From an uncultured Pirellulaceae bacterium (GTDB lineage: Bacteria > Planctomycetota > Planctomycetia > Pirellulales > Pirellulaceae), in NCBI GenBank assembly GCA_938040995.1, contig CALHZT010000158.1, forward strand, positions 1 through 40,154: a stretch of DNA of 40,154 nucleotides. Reading direction: 5' to 3'. The notes beneath the pieces are model-generated. The model was given only the letters and a program-made list of their open reading frames with translations. It had not been told where the DNA came from and did not search any database. A program made the position numbers and the translations under genes. Shown here piece after piece: positions 26,706 through 37,100 of this stretch (position 1 is its first letter; each line of letters opens with the position of its first letter).

Positions 26706-27128
26706 CTACTTTGGTTTGCGCTTTCTTGGCAGCAATGATAACTCTCGTCGTATCGCAACGATTGCTGGGCGATTCATACCCATTGTGCGTACGGTTGCGC
26801 GACCGCGACTTGTTCGCCCGAATATGCGAAAAGACGGCGTCAATCTGAAATGCTCATCCCATTTGTCTTTTCGAGGATTGAACAAGCGAACTTTGCGACC
26901 TGACTGCGGGTCACGTGATTCGACTTTTGCAGATTTTCGAAGTGAACATGTAACGCAAGCCAGCGCAAGGTTGTCGAATGCCGTTTCCCCGTTTCGTGAC
27001 CTTGGTTTTATGTGGTCAATGTGAAACGTTGCTTCTTGCCATTTTTGAGGCAAGCGGCAGTATTCACAACAGTGGTCGGCCCGTGCTCTTACTCGTCGAG
27101 CGAGGGAGGTGGGAATTCGATCCGTCAT
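26706..27128 (-). CDS. HNH endonuclease
   Basis: 140 residues. Two CxxC pairs frame the domain, CEYC at 21-24 and CVTC at 58-61; between them HIDHIKPRSRNGETAFDNLALAC gives the His (36, 39) and Asn53 of the HNH fold. The C-terminal half is basic (GRKVRLFNPRKDKW, RRELSLLPRKRKPK), suiting DNA contact. The start ATG overlaps the stop of the small upstream gene (ATGA at 27125-27128), so the two are translated together. Whether it is a defence, mobile-element or housekeeping nuclease cannot be told here. Confidence 0.88.
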   Translation of the reverse strand: MTDRIPTSLARRVRARADHCCEYCRLPQKWQEATFHIDHIKPRSRNGETAFDNLALACVTCSLRKSAKVESRDPQSGRKVRLFNPRKDKWDEHFRLTPSFRIFGRTSRGRATVRTMGMNRPAIVAIRRELSLLPRKRKPK

Positions 27129-27346
27129 TTGCCTTGCTTTTTGGCATTCCGGGCTCGCAGCTTGAGCAGCGACAGCATATCGACGAGATCGGTGATCGCT
27201 TTTGCCTCTTCTCGTTCATCCCGCGACAGCTTGCCATCCACGTCCTGTTTGTCGAGAAGCGACTGAAGACGTTTGTCTAGTGCCGCCGGCAGAGTGAAGT
27301 TCTGTAGGTCATTTGGAATGTCGAGTTCTACGAATACCTGGCTCAT
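27125..27346 (-). CDS. Small protein coupled to the HNH endonuclease
   Basis: 73 residues, highly charged, helical in appearance (LPAALDKRLQSLLDKQ, LSRDEREEAKAITDLVDMLSLLKLRARN). GGAGAAAT precedes the ATG. It overlaps the HNH gene by four nt, the layout often seen for a partner or antitoxin-like protein before a nuclease. I recognise no domain; the antitoxin idea is only suggested by arrangement. Confidence 0.75.
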   Translation of the reverse strand: MSQVFVELDIPNDLQNFTLPAALDKRLQSLLDKQDVDGKLSRDEREEAKAITDLVDMLSLLKLRARNAKKQGK

Positions 27347-27635
27347 CTTGATTTCTCCAAGGGCATTCTACCAATCCCTCCCACGAGATGCACATATCGG
27401 ATGATGAGCCCCCGTTTACCATGCATTTGCGGCAGGTTTTAAGTGCTTGATGCTGCCGTGGCTTGGCTGATGGTGATCTCAGCGCGGTCATCACTACGGT
27501 TGTCCCTGTTGCGACAGAGAGGACGTCGCATGAACCCAATCCAGACCCTCTCAGTCGAAAGAGAAGAATCGTGACTGAGAATGGTTAACGCCTGAAAAGC
27601 GATGGAAATCCCAACACCCTGACCGACTTGATTCG
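27347..27635. other. Intergenic stretch with no gene seen
   Basis: 289 bp between the S8 protease 3' end and the small HNH partner, both read leftward. Short open frames lack protein features. The upstream promoter of the small gene would be here; none is obvious. Confidence 0.5.
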
Positions 27636-30071
27636 CTACCAGACAGAAAATGCGTCGTCCAGGTCATCCGCGTCAACTGCTTCGAGACTCACTTGAGCCA
27701 ATTGACGTCGATGAATTTTCCGGGCCGAGTCATCGGAATCATCGTGAATCTGGAATGAGAAATCTTCGGACACGACATTCAGGTTGAATTGCGGACCGTT
27801 AGTCGCGAACGCAACTGCCGTGGCGGCCTCTGATTGCTGCGCCTGCGCCGCGGTTGACGCGATTTTTAGGTCATCGCCGGCAACGAGTGTCAGTTGATCA
27901 GCCGAGGTGAATTTGTTCGCATTCCAGACATTGAAGTCGGAACCATCGACGACGCCGTCGAGATTGAAGTCAGCGTTTGTCCAGTCGGAGGATGCCGTGA
28001 ACTTGGCTCCATTCCAGCGGTTGAAATCGGACCCGTCCACGCTGCCATCAAGATTCGCATCGCCAGGCAGGTAAGCGTTTCCAGACGCAAGGTTTTCGCT
28101 GCCGGCCACAATTAACCACTCGTCACGATCTGCAATGGTGACTTGCCCATCACCATTCATGTCGTAAGCTGTGTCACCTGCCCCGCTCAGCACGTTGGCC
28201 TGAAGAAGATCGATGTCCGTGCCATCGCAGACTTCGTCACCATTAAAATCACAGGCGATGCCCGCGGGAGCCGCCACGGTTCCCGACACGATCATGGAGA
28301 CATCCTGGTTGTTTGAAACCAGATTACCACCGACATGAATCGTGTACGTTCCGGCGACTGGTGCATCGATGAGCACCTGCTCCACATTGTCAACATGGTT
28401 GGAGCTGGTTCGCACGGCTGGAGACTCCGGACTGGTTCCGTCGAGTGTCCAGGGAAGATGCGTGCCGTCGGGGCCTGTGATCCAGAGATCGAGATCGTTC
28501 ATGAGCATCGACGTTGGATCGTCCAGGGAATACGGTTGCGGAACGCCAGCCAGGTCTGTCCATGCAATGGTGACTTTTAGTGGTGAACTGCCATCGGAAG
28601 TGACTTCCTGTACCAGTTCGGTTCCGTCGAAATTCATCTCGGCGACCTGGGCTGAATCCAGCGCATCGTCGGCGGCCTCGGTGATCAGGTTGGCGGCGGC
28701 TTCGACATTGACCAGTCCCCAGCCGTAGGCAAAATCAGGACCTTCATTACCTGCGTCTGACGCAGTGTGAATTAACAGGCTCTTGGTCGTGGCGGCCAGC
28801 GGGCTGTATTCCAGTTCGTTGTTGAAGTGCTCGATGACCAGTAGCGACGATCCTGTTACGTTTGGCGCTGACATCGATGTGCCAGAAAGTCTGCCGTATG
28901 AAGTGTCAGATCCGGCGGTCGATGAGTAGAGGCTGTTCCCGTTGCCGACAAGATCGGGTTTGATTCGGCCATCATCGGTCGCGCCGTAGGAAGAAAACGA
29001 AGTTGTTTCGATGTCGCTCGAGTCGTATGGGTCGGCAGTTACGTCAAACGTGGCTCCGACAACAAGGGTATTCTTCGCAGTCTGGTGTGCTGACAGACTG
29101 TCGTAGCCAGTTCCCCCATTACCGTCCGAACCGGGTGCGGTTGTCACTCCGCCATTGCCGACGAGATACCAACCCTCACCGGACCAGCCGATACCACCAG
29201 GGTCACTGGAAAAGTAAGTGACATACGTCTCGTCGCCGGATGCATTGGAGTAGGCGTTAGTCCGGTCGTTGCCTGCAGACCAGACGCTCAGTAAATGCGG
29301 GTTGTCATGGAGTGCGTCATCCAGTCCTTCGGTTTCGTCTGTGTAGCGTCCAAACCCAACGGGTTCTTCCGATGACTCACTAAAGTCGCTAAACCAGAGG
29401 TCAACCGATCCGCTGGGTGTAACAAAACCTCCGGATGCTTCCGTCGAGTCAGCATAGAATTGCCAGCCTTCTATAAAGCCATAGGAATGGTTGGAAACAT
29501 CAATGTTTGCCGCATCCTGTCTTAGTTCGTTCGTGTCGTTGGAGAAGTCCCAGCTGCGAATGGCAACTTCCGAAGCCATGCCTCGAGCCTCCGGGTCGAT
29601 ACCGACAGCACCAATCGTACCGGCCACATGTGTTGCGTGAGTACTGTTACCGGAAAAATCCAGCTGCATGACACGGCCGTTCAGTTCGACATGGGTCGAG
29701 CGAACATGACCTCCATCCCAAATGCCAACGGTTAGTCCTGCGCCTGTGAGATCCAGTCCTGAAGATCCGCCAGGCCAGAGGACATCTGCATTGGTCGTAT
29801 CGGCAGCATTGACGTTATTTGCCTGCTTGATCTGAACATTGGCTGGATGCGGGCCAGCGGAGAGAAAGACCATTTCGCCTGGGCCGGGTGCGACGGCAAC
29901 CGGTTGCGAAAGAACGGCACTTTGGAATTCGGCGAGTGTAGAAATCGTATCCACGCCAAGAATGTTCGCCGCAAGAAGTTCCCGGGATTCGAGCAGCTCA
30001 CAAGTTAGTGTTCGTGAAATCCTGGAACTACTTTTTTTTCCTGCGAGCTTGCCTGATCGAATAAGCGCCAT
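27636..30071 (-). CDS. Secreted S8 subtilase with dockerin-like module
   Basis: 811 residues. The N-terminus carries LLESRELLAAN (26-36), a planctomycete secretion-type motif. Catalytic residues of the S8 family are visible: D119 (GIWDGG), H145 (HATHVAG), oxyanion N268 (SAGND) and S399 (GTSMSAP). Residues 470-597 form a beta-sandwich with NDLDLWITGPDG and APVAGTYTIHVGG, as in KP-43-like subtilases. Residues 605-730 hold four calcium loops (DFNGDEVCDG, DMNGDGQVTIAD, DANLDGSVDGSD, DFNLDGVVDGSD), the same module found in the PEP-CTERM protein of this window, but without a PEP-CTERM tail. The C-terminus is a free acidic/Asp-rich stretch. Confidence 0.94.
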   Translation of the reverse strand: MALIRSGKLAGKKSSSRISRTLTCELLESRELLAANILGVDTISTLAEFQSAVLSQPVAVAPGPGEMVFLSAGPHPANVQIKQANNVNAADTTNADVLWPGGSSGLDLTGAGLTVGIWDGGHVRSTHVELNGRVMQLDFSGNSTHATHVAGTIGAVGIDPEARGMASEVAIRSWDFSNDTNELRQDAANIDVSNHSYGFIEGWQFYADSTEASGGFVTPSGSVDLWFSDFSESSEEPVGFGRYTDETEGLDDALHDNPHLLSVWSAGNDRTNAYSNASGDETYVTYFSSDPGGIGWSGEGWYLVGNGGVTTAPGSDGNGGTGYDSLSAHQTAKNTLVVGATFDVTADPYDSSDIETTSFSSYGATDDGRIKPDLVGNGNSLYSSTAGSDTSYGRLSGTSMSAPNVTGSSLLVIEHFNNELEYSPLAATTKSLLIHTASDAGNEGPDFAYGWGLVNVEAAANLITEAADDALDSAQVAEMNFDGTELVQEVTSDGSSPLKVTIAWTDLAGVPQPYSLDDPTSMLMNDLDLWITGPDGTHLPWTLDGTSPESPAVRTSSNHVDNVEQVLIDAPVAGTYTIHVGGNLVSNNQDVSMIVSGTVAAPAGIACDFNGDEVCDGTDIDLLQANVLSGAGDTAYDMNGDGQVTIADRDEWLIVAGSENLASGNAYLPGDANLDGSVDGSDFNRWNGAKFTASSDWTNADFNLDGVVDGSDFNVWNANKFTSADQLTLVAGDDLKIASTAAQAQQSEAATAVAFATNGPQFNLNVVSEDFSFQIHDDSDDSARKIHRRQLAQVSLEAVDADDLDDAFSVW

Positions 30072-30398
30072 CTGGTTTCGACTTTCGCTAGATTAAACTT
30101 GGGGTTTTAAACTTGGAGTTGTTTCTCAGGATCAGTGGGTAACCTGACCAGTGCCAAGATAGCAGCAATTGCCTGCCAATTCCTGCCTTTGGTGACGGAT
30201 TTGCCGCCATCCAATAGGAGGAGTCCCTCCACCGAAAGCGATCCGCCAAATCGTGGGGTATTCGTCCCGTCTTTGGTGAAAAACCATACGTTTAGCGAAC
30301 GGGAGTACCAGTGCAGGAGTCTGCGCGGTTTTTGCAGGTTGGGTTGCGGCGACGGGTCGCTGTCCGTGAACAGAACGGACTCAGCGAGCGTCCCTGTT
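30072..30398. other. Unassigned stretch with overlapping open frames on both strands
   Basis: 327 bp between the S8 gene start and the CBM9-like gene end. Three overlapping open frames cross it: minus 30107-30523 (ending in a Leu/Gly-rich stretch), minus 30132-30287 (51 codons, ATG) and plus 30135-30551. None resembles a known family or has a good ribosome-binding site. A dispersed repeat is as likely as a small gene. A 10-bp direct repeat TTAAACTTGG at 30093-30102 and 30107-30116 lies just upstream of the S8 start. Confidence 0.45.
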
Positions 30399-31058
30399 CT
30401 ACTCAAACAGTTCCAGGCGGCCCCAAAGGCTGGGGTCGGAAGTGAATGGGAACTCGTTACCGATGGTGAAGGTTTGCCAGCCGAGTTCGCGGTCCATAAT
30501 CGCGTACGTGAATCCAAGGACATGTTGCTCGGTCGGGTCGAAGCCGGTTAGCGCAGATGTTGGAATCGCCGCGCGTAGCAGATAACCATCGATTCGCTTT
30601 TCGGCGTGAACCTTGATCGAGCCGTGTTGGATGGCTTTCGGGTTCTCTTTGGCTCGCTGAATTTCGATCAGGCCGGCGAAAGGGACCTTCCCTTCTTTTC
30701 CGCCACCTTCTGGCATCATCATGAACTCGTGGCAAAAGCGACTTGCGCGATGGATATTGCCCGTGTCTCGCGTATCGAACCAGATACGAAGGCCATCGCT
30801 ATCTTCCATTCTCGTTGTGCGACACCAGGTCGATGTCTTTTTTCCCATGACTCGAAGCGAAATCGCAAATCCTTCTTCGTTCCAGCCCAGTCGAAAATCA
30901 GAATACACGGGACGATCTTCCAGCTCGCCAAAGCTGGGCATGATGTTGCGTGCCGGGAGTTCCATTTCCTTCTTTGAGAAGAGCGTGTCGACCCGGTAGC
31001 AAGGCACCGAGAAACGGAACAGAAAGGTTGGGGCGAGTAGTGGGAGGGGAGAGTTCAT
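30399..31058 (-). CDS. CBM9-like (carbohydrate-binding family 9-like) protein
   Basis: 219 residues, no signal peptide seen. The pattern is that of the CBM9/DOMON-like beta-sandwich: FRLGWNEEGFAISLRVMGKK, DSDGLRIWFDTRDTGN, YLLRAAIPTSALTGFDP, LGFTYAIMDRELGWQTF and a final SLWGRLELFE. Such proteins are common in planctomycetes; whether this one binds sugar is not shown. It lies downstream of uvrA on the same strand with about 94 nt between; the ATG is preceded by an A run (A7) on the minus strand and no Shine-Dalgarno sequence. Confidence 0.7.
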   Translation of the reverse strand: MNSPLPLLAPTFLFRFSVPCYRVDTLFSKKEMELPARNIMPSFGELEDRPVYSDFRLGWNEEGFAISLRVMGKKTSTWCRTTRMEDSDGLRIWFDTRDTGNIHRASRFCHEFMMMPEGGGKEGKVPFAGLIEIQRAKENPKAIQHGSIKVHAEKRIDGYLLRAAIPTSALTGFDPTEQHVLGFTYAIMDRELGWQTFTIGNEFPFTSDPSLWGRLELFE

Positions 31059-31111
31059 TTTTTTAGTTGCGAGTGTCGAGTTGCGAGTTGACAGTTGGGG
31101 CCCGGTCGACG

Positions 31112-31135
31112 GCAGGCTAAAGCCTGTACACCAAC
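31112..31135. repeat. Dispersed repeat copy 1 (CAGGCTAAAGCCTG type)
   Basis: A 24-nt unit with a 6-bp inverted repeat (CAGGCT-AA-AGCCTG) followed by TACACCAAC. Identical copies occur at 39283-39306 and 39605-39628. This one is 17 nt beyond the uvrA stop on the minus strand, where it could form a 3'-end hairpin. Confidence 0.8.
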
Positions 31136-31152
31136 GTGCGCGGTCAAGGTAG

Positions 31153-34100
31153 TTAGGCTTCGATGGCGGAGCGGTGTTCTTTGAGGAATTCGGGTAAGTC
31201 GCCTTTTTTGATGTCTGTCATTTTGACGAATTGCATCCGTACTTTGTCATTCTTGTTGTGTGTCGAATCGACGTGGCTTTCGCGAGCCAACCCGGCGACG
31301 CGGCCCGTCGCCACGGTGCCTTTGGGGCCGGTGAGAATCAGCTCGACGGCCTTGGGGCGCTTGGTCACAAGGCTCGCCCACGGTTCCTTCTGGCCAGGCA
31401 CGTGATAGTGAACCAGAACTTTGTTCGTCCAGTCGAATTCGCCGCCGGGCGCAGCGTCCTCAATCATCTTGCAGAGTTTCTTGAGTAACGTTGGCTTCCA
31501 GACGACGGTACCTTTCATGAACCCTTTGGGCATGTAATGCCACTTTTCTCCGAGAACCTTCCACGGTGTCAGGTCGGCTTTGTCGAGTGGTTTCGCGTTC
31601 GCGGTACCGGTGAAGGACTGAACCGCCTCTTCCAGAAACTTCCAGATCTCCGGCGTGTCGGCTTCTTCCCAACTATGCAAGCGAATTTCCACTTCCTGAA
31701 ACGGGCCGCGTGCGTTTTTGACTTTGACTCGTGGATCGTTGCTGTAGATCGGCAAGTCGTCCATTTCGTTAAGCGTTGGCAACGGGATTCGCTTTTGTAG
31801 CACGTCGCGTTTGAACGTGCCTTTGCGGACGCGGAACTTCAGTTTCAAAATCCACGATTCGCCAGTGATCGCGTGGAAGAACCATCCGGCCGATTTTTTC
31901 TGCCCCGTAATTTCGACAACGGTCCGGGCACTCCAGTTCGTTTCCGGGAATTCGCCAAGGTCGTGAATGCGGTCAACGAATTCAGCCAAAATGCGTCCGT
32001 CCCATTTGACCGGTTCGCCCTTGCGACCGACTCGATCTGCCGTGTGCCATTTGCGACCGTTGGCTTCCCAGGGCATCTTCGCGTTCTTGCCGACATCGGA
32101 GATGTCGATCTGCGGAATGCCCTCTTTCTCCGCTTTGCGATTTTCTTCTTCCGGATCGTAGACCTTTCGCTTCACGAGCGGGCCGGCAGCCAGAACGGGA
32201 GCCAATGCTTCGCCGGTGTAAGATCGTTCGCCGGCCGGAGCCTTTTTCTTTTTCCCGGCGACTTTCTTTTTGGCCGTCTTTTTCTTTGTAGATTTGGCAG
32301 CGCCATTTTTCGATGGAGCATTTGCGAGTGCGTACTCGGCAACATGCTCCGGTGTGCCAGTCACGACCACCTGCCCACCGCCAATTCCGGCTTCAGGCCC
32401 CATGTCGATGACCCAGTCCGTTGACTTGATCACGTCGAGGTTGTGTTCAATCACAACGACCGTGTTTCCGAGGTCTACCAGTCGTTGTAAAACGGCGAGC
32501 AATTTCTCCAGGTCGTTGAAGTGCAATCCCGTCGTCGGTTCGTCCAGCAGGTAGAGCGTCTGCCCGGTGTCGGGGCGGGACAGCTCGCTCGCCAGTTTGA
32601 CTCGTTGTGCCTCACCGCCGGAAAGCGACGGAGCCGCCTGGCCGAGCGTGAGGTAGTCGAGCCCGACATCGCACAGCGTTTGAACGATGCGACGAATCTT
32701 CGGAATGTTTTTGAACAACTCGGCGGCTTCACCACACGTCAGGTTCAGCACGTCGGCGATCGAGTGGCCGTGAAATTTGACTTCGAGAGTATCTGCGTTG
32801 TATCGGGCACCGCGACACGAATCGCATGGCACCCAGACGTCGGGCAAGAAGTGCATTTCGATGCAGAGTTGTCCGTTGCCTTCGCATTCTTCGCAGCGGC
32901 CGCCGGGTACGTTAAAGCTGAAACGTCTTGCGGTATATCCGCGAAGCTTCGCATCGGGTAACTGGGCGAACAGGTCGCGAACATGTTGAAAGGCGCCGGT
33001 ATAAGTCGCCGGGTTGGATGTAGGTGAATTGCCGAGCGGTTGTTGATCGACTCGAATCACCTTGTCCACATTCTCGATTCCATCGATTCCGTCATGGGCA
33101 CCCGCGATGGTGCTTGCGCGGTGTAACTTGGCGGCGAGCGACGCGTAGAGTACGTCTTCGATGAGCGAGCTTTTACCACTACCACTCGGGCCCGTGACGG
33201 CGATGAACTTGGCGAGCGGTATCTGGACGTCGACATTGCGAAGGTTGTTGTGCCGCGCCCCACGAACGGTGAGCCAGTCGGTGGTCGGTACCGGATCGCC
33301 GTTGGCGTCAACCGCGCCAGCAACGTTGTATGGCGGCATGGCTTCGGCGACCTTCAAGCCACCTTTCTTCTTTGTCTTTTTCGCGACCTTCTTTTTGCCC
33401 TTCCTGGCGACTTTCTTCTTGGCGGGCAGCCTGCTCTGTCGTCCGGCAGCCGACAATCCATTTGCTTCGCCGTCGCCGAGAGTAATGACTCGTCGATTCG
33501 ACGGCACACCAATCGCCTTTTTCCCGGACAGGTAAGGACCTGTGACTGAACCGCGTTTCTTACCGACCGCTTCGGGCGTTCCGTCTGCGACAATTTGGCC
33601 GCCGCCCTTCCCTGCCATCGGTCCAAAGTCAACGATCCGGTCGCTACCTTCGATGACGTCGCGATCATGTTCGACAAGAATGAGTGTGTTGCCGAGGTCA
33701 CGCAGCCGATGGAGCGCGCCCAGCAACCGAAGGTTGTCGCGCGGGTGCAATCCAATCGTTGGTTCGTCCAGAACATAAAGCACGCCGCAAAGTCCGCTGC
33801 CCAATTGACTCGCCAGTCGGATTCGCTGTGCTTCACCGCCAGAGAGGGTGTTGCCGGCGCGTGTGAGTGTCAGGTATTCCAGTCCGACATCGTTGAGGAA
33901 TGTCGTGCGATTGCGGATCTCGCGCAATAGCTCGCCGGCGATCCGTTGCTCGCGTTTGTTGAGCTTCCAGCCGGTCACGACCTTTTGCAACTGGCCGAGC
34001 GGCATCCGACTGAGTTCGTCGATTGTATAATTCTTGTATCGCGTTGCTGCCGCGTCGTCCCGCAGTCGGCTGCCGCCACAAGCCGAGCATTCGACCTCGT

Positions 34101-37100
34101 CCACAAACTGGTTCAGGCGACCCCGCAACGAGGGCGAGAGTTTGGCGGCTTCTTCGAGCGCAGGATACAGTCCCTTGAACTGGAACCGGAACATTGGTTT
34201 CGTTTTTTTGGTGCGTTTGCCCGGTGGATAGACTTCGTACCACGTCTCGCCCGTACCGTGCATGATTTGTCGGCGATGCCTTGCCGCCAGCTGGTCAAAC
34301 GGCACATCGAGCGGCAAGCTGATTCGCTGCGAGACGGCTTCGAGCATCATCTGCGAAATCTTTTTGTCGAGATTCGGCCAGAGCATGAGGGCTCCATCCG
34401 CCAACGTCAGTTGTTTGTCTTTCAGGAGAGCCGCCGGGTTGGCGCCGACCTGGATACCGAGGCCTTCGCACTCGTTGCACCAACCGAGATGACTGTTGAA
34501 CGAGAAGCTGTGCGGAGTCAACGGTTCGAAACTTCGTCCGCACTGGTCGCACGCCAGATGCTGGCTGTGTACCGTCGTCTCCCATTCGCGTTCGGGGAGG
34601 TCCTTGTCGGCGACGGCGACGGTCATGACACCCAGGCCGAGAGAAAGTGCGGCTTCGCAGCTTTCAGCGATTCGCCCGCGAGCTGACGACTTGATCACGG
34701 CGCGATCCACGACGGCTTCGACTTGGTGTTTTCGGCGGCGGTCGATCGTGGGCGCATCTTCCAATGCATGCGTCGTGCCATCGATACGAATTCGGGCGTA
34801 ACCGCGTGAGCGAAGATCATCCCAGAGCGTTTCGTACTTTTCGCCAACCTGCACCGTTACCGGAGCCATCAAGTACACCCGCGTCCCTTGCGGTAGCGAC
34901 ATGACCTTCTCGATGACTTCGCTGCTGGATTGCGTGCCGATCGGTTTGTCACAATCCGGACAGTAGGGTGTGCCGCCTCGAGCCATCAAAATTCGAAGGT
35001 AATCGTAGATCTCCGTCGTCGTGCCGACAGTTGAACGAGGAGTGCTGCCGAGATTCTGTTGTTCGATCGCGATCGCTGGCGAAAGACCTTCGATGTGTTC
35101 CAGATCCGGCTTTTGCATTTGGCTGACAAACTGCCTCGCATAGCTGGACAGGCTTTCCACGTAGCGTCGCTGCCCTTCCGCGTAGATGGTGTCCATCGCG
35201 AGCGAGCTCTTGCCACTGCCACTTGGGCCACAGAAAACAGTCATCTCGTCTCGCGGGATCTGCACCGAGACGTTCTTGAGGTTGTGTTGCCGCGCGCCCT
35301 GGACGTCTACGAATTCTGCCAACCGTGTCGACCCATTCGCGGACTTCTTTCCCGACTTGGCGACTTTCTTTTTGCGGGGAACACCTTTTCCTTTTGAAGC
35401 CGCGCTTGGCGCCTTGGCCGGCTTCATACCCAACCACGGAGCCAACGATCTGCCGGTGTGTGAGTGTTTGTTTTTGACAATCGCTTCCGGCGTGCCACAC
35501 TCCACGAGTTGCCCACCGCCGGCTCCACCCTCGGGACCGAGATCGACAACCCAGTCAGCGGTCTTGATGACTTCCTGATTGTGCTCGACCACGAGAACCG
35601 TGTTGCCGGCTCTGACGAAATCGTGGAGCACATTCAACAACAGCTTGATGTCCGCGAAGTGTAGTCCCGTCGTTGGCTCATCGAGCAGATAAAGCGTCTG
35701 GCCCGTACTCTTTTTGACGAGCTCCCTTGCCAACTTGATCCGCTGGGCTTCACCGCCCGACAGTGTCGGCGATGGCTGACCAAGCTTGAGATAATCGAGC
35801 CCGACGCTCTGGAGCGTCTGCAACTTGTGATGTACCTTCGGCTGATTCGCGAACAGTTCGAGCAGTTGTTGAATGTCCATTTCGAGGACGTCGGCGATCG
35901 AGTGGTCCTTAAACTGAACAGTTAGCGTTTCGCGATTGAAACGGTGCCCGGCACATACCGGACACGTCACCCAGACGTCGGCGAGGAAGTCCATCTCCAG
36001 CTTGTTCGAGCCGTTTCCGTCGCACGCTCCGCATCGTCCACCATCCACATTGAAACTGAAACGCCCCGGCTTGTACCCGCGCTTCTTCGATTCGGGCAAC
36101 ATGGTAAACAGCTTGCGAATCTCATCGAACACCTTGATGTACGTGCCGGGATTCGATCGCGGCGTGCGGCCAATTGGCGACTGATCAATTGCGATGATCT
36201 TGTCGATATGCTCCAGGCCCTCGATCGCCCGGTGCTTCCCCGGATCGCCTTTGCCACCATTCAGATCCCGGCGCAACGCCTCGATCAGAATGTCGTTGAC
36301 GAGTGAACTTTTGCCGGACCCGGAAACGCCGGTCACGCAAACGAACGAGCCAAGCGGAATCTTGACGTCAATATTTTTAAGGTTGTTATGCTCGGCTCCG
36401 AGGATTTTCAGCCATTTGTCATCGTCGGTTTGAATTCGCCGAGTCGTCGGGACTTCAATCTCGAGTTTCCTGGCGAGAAACTGACCTGTCAGACTGCGCT
36501 TTTCCTTCGCGACGGCTTCCACCGAACCCTGAGCCACCACCTCCCCACCGCGCACGCCGGGGCCCGGTCCAAAGTCGATGATATGGTCCGCGTGCCGCAT
36601 TGTGTCTTCGTCGTGTTCGACGACCAGCACCGTGTTGCCGACATCTCGTAGCTGGCTGAGTGTCTCCAGCAGCCGGTCGTTGTCCCGCGGGTGCAATCCA
36701 ATCGATGGCTCGTCGAGAATGTAGAGAACACCGACCAGGCCGCAACCGATCTGGCCCGCGAGCCTAATCCGTTGCGACTCACCGCCGGATAGCGTCGGAG
36801 CCGTACGGTTCAGCGTCAGATAATTCAGGCCCACGTTCATCAGGAAGCCAAGCCGGCCGCGAATCTCTTTGAGGACCTCGGTAGCGATAATTGTCTTTGT
36901 CGCGTCGAGCTTGATGTCAGAGAAGAAATTCGTCGCATCGTCGATGGGTAGCTCGCAAATTTCCGGCAATGACAACGTCGGTTTGTCTTCGAAATCTGAG
37001 TGTCCGGACGTCAGCTTTACCGAGCGAGCCTGATCGTTCAGCCGTTCTCCATCACATTCCGGACACTCCATCGTCCGCATGTATTTTTCCAGCGACAGGA

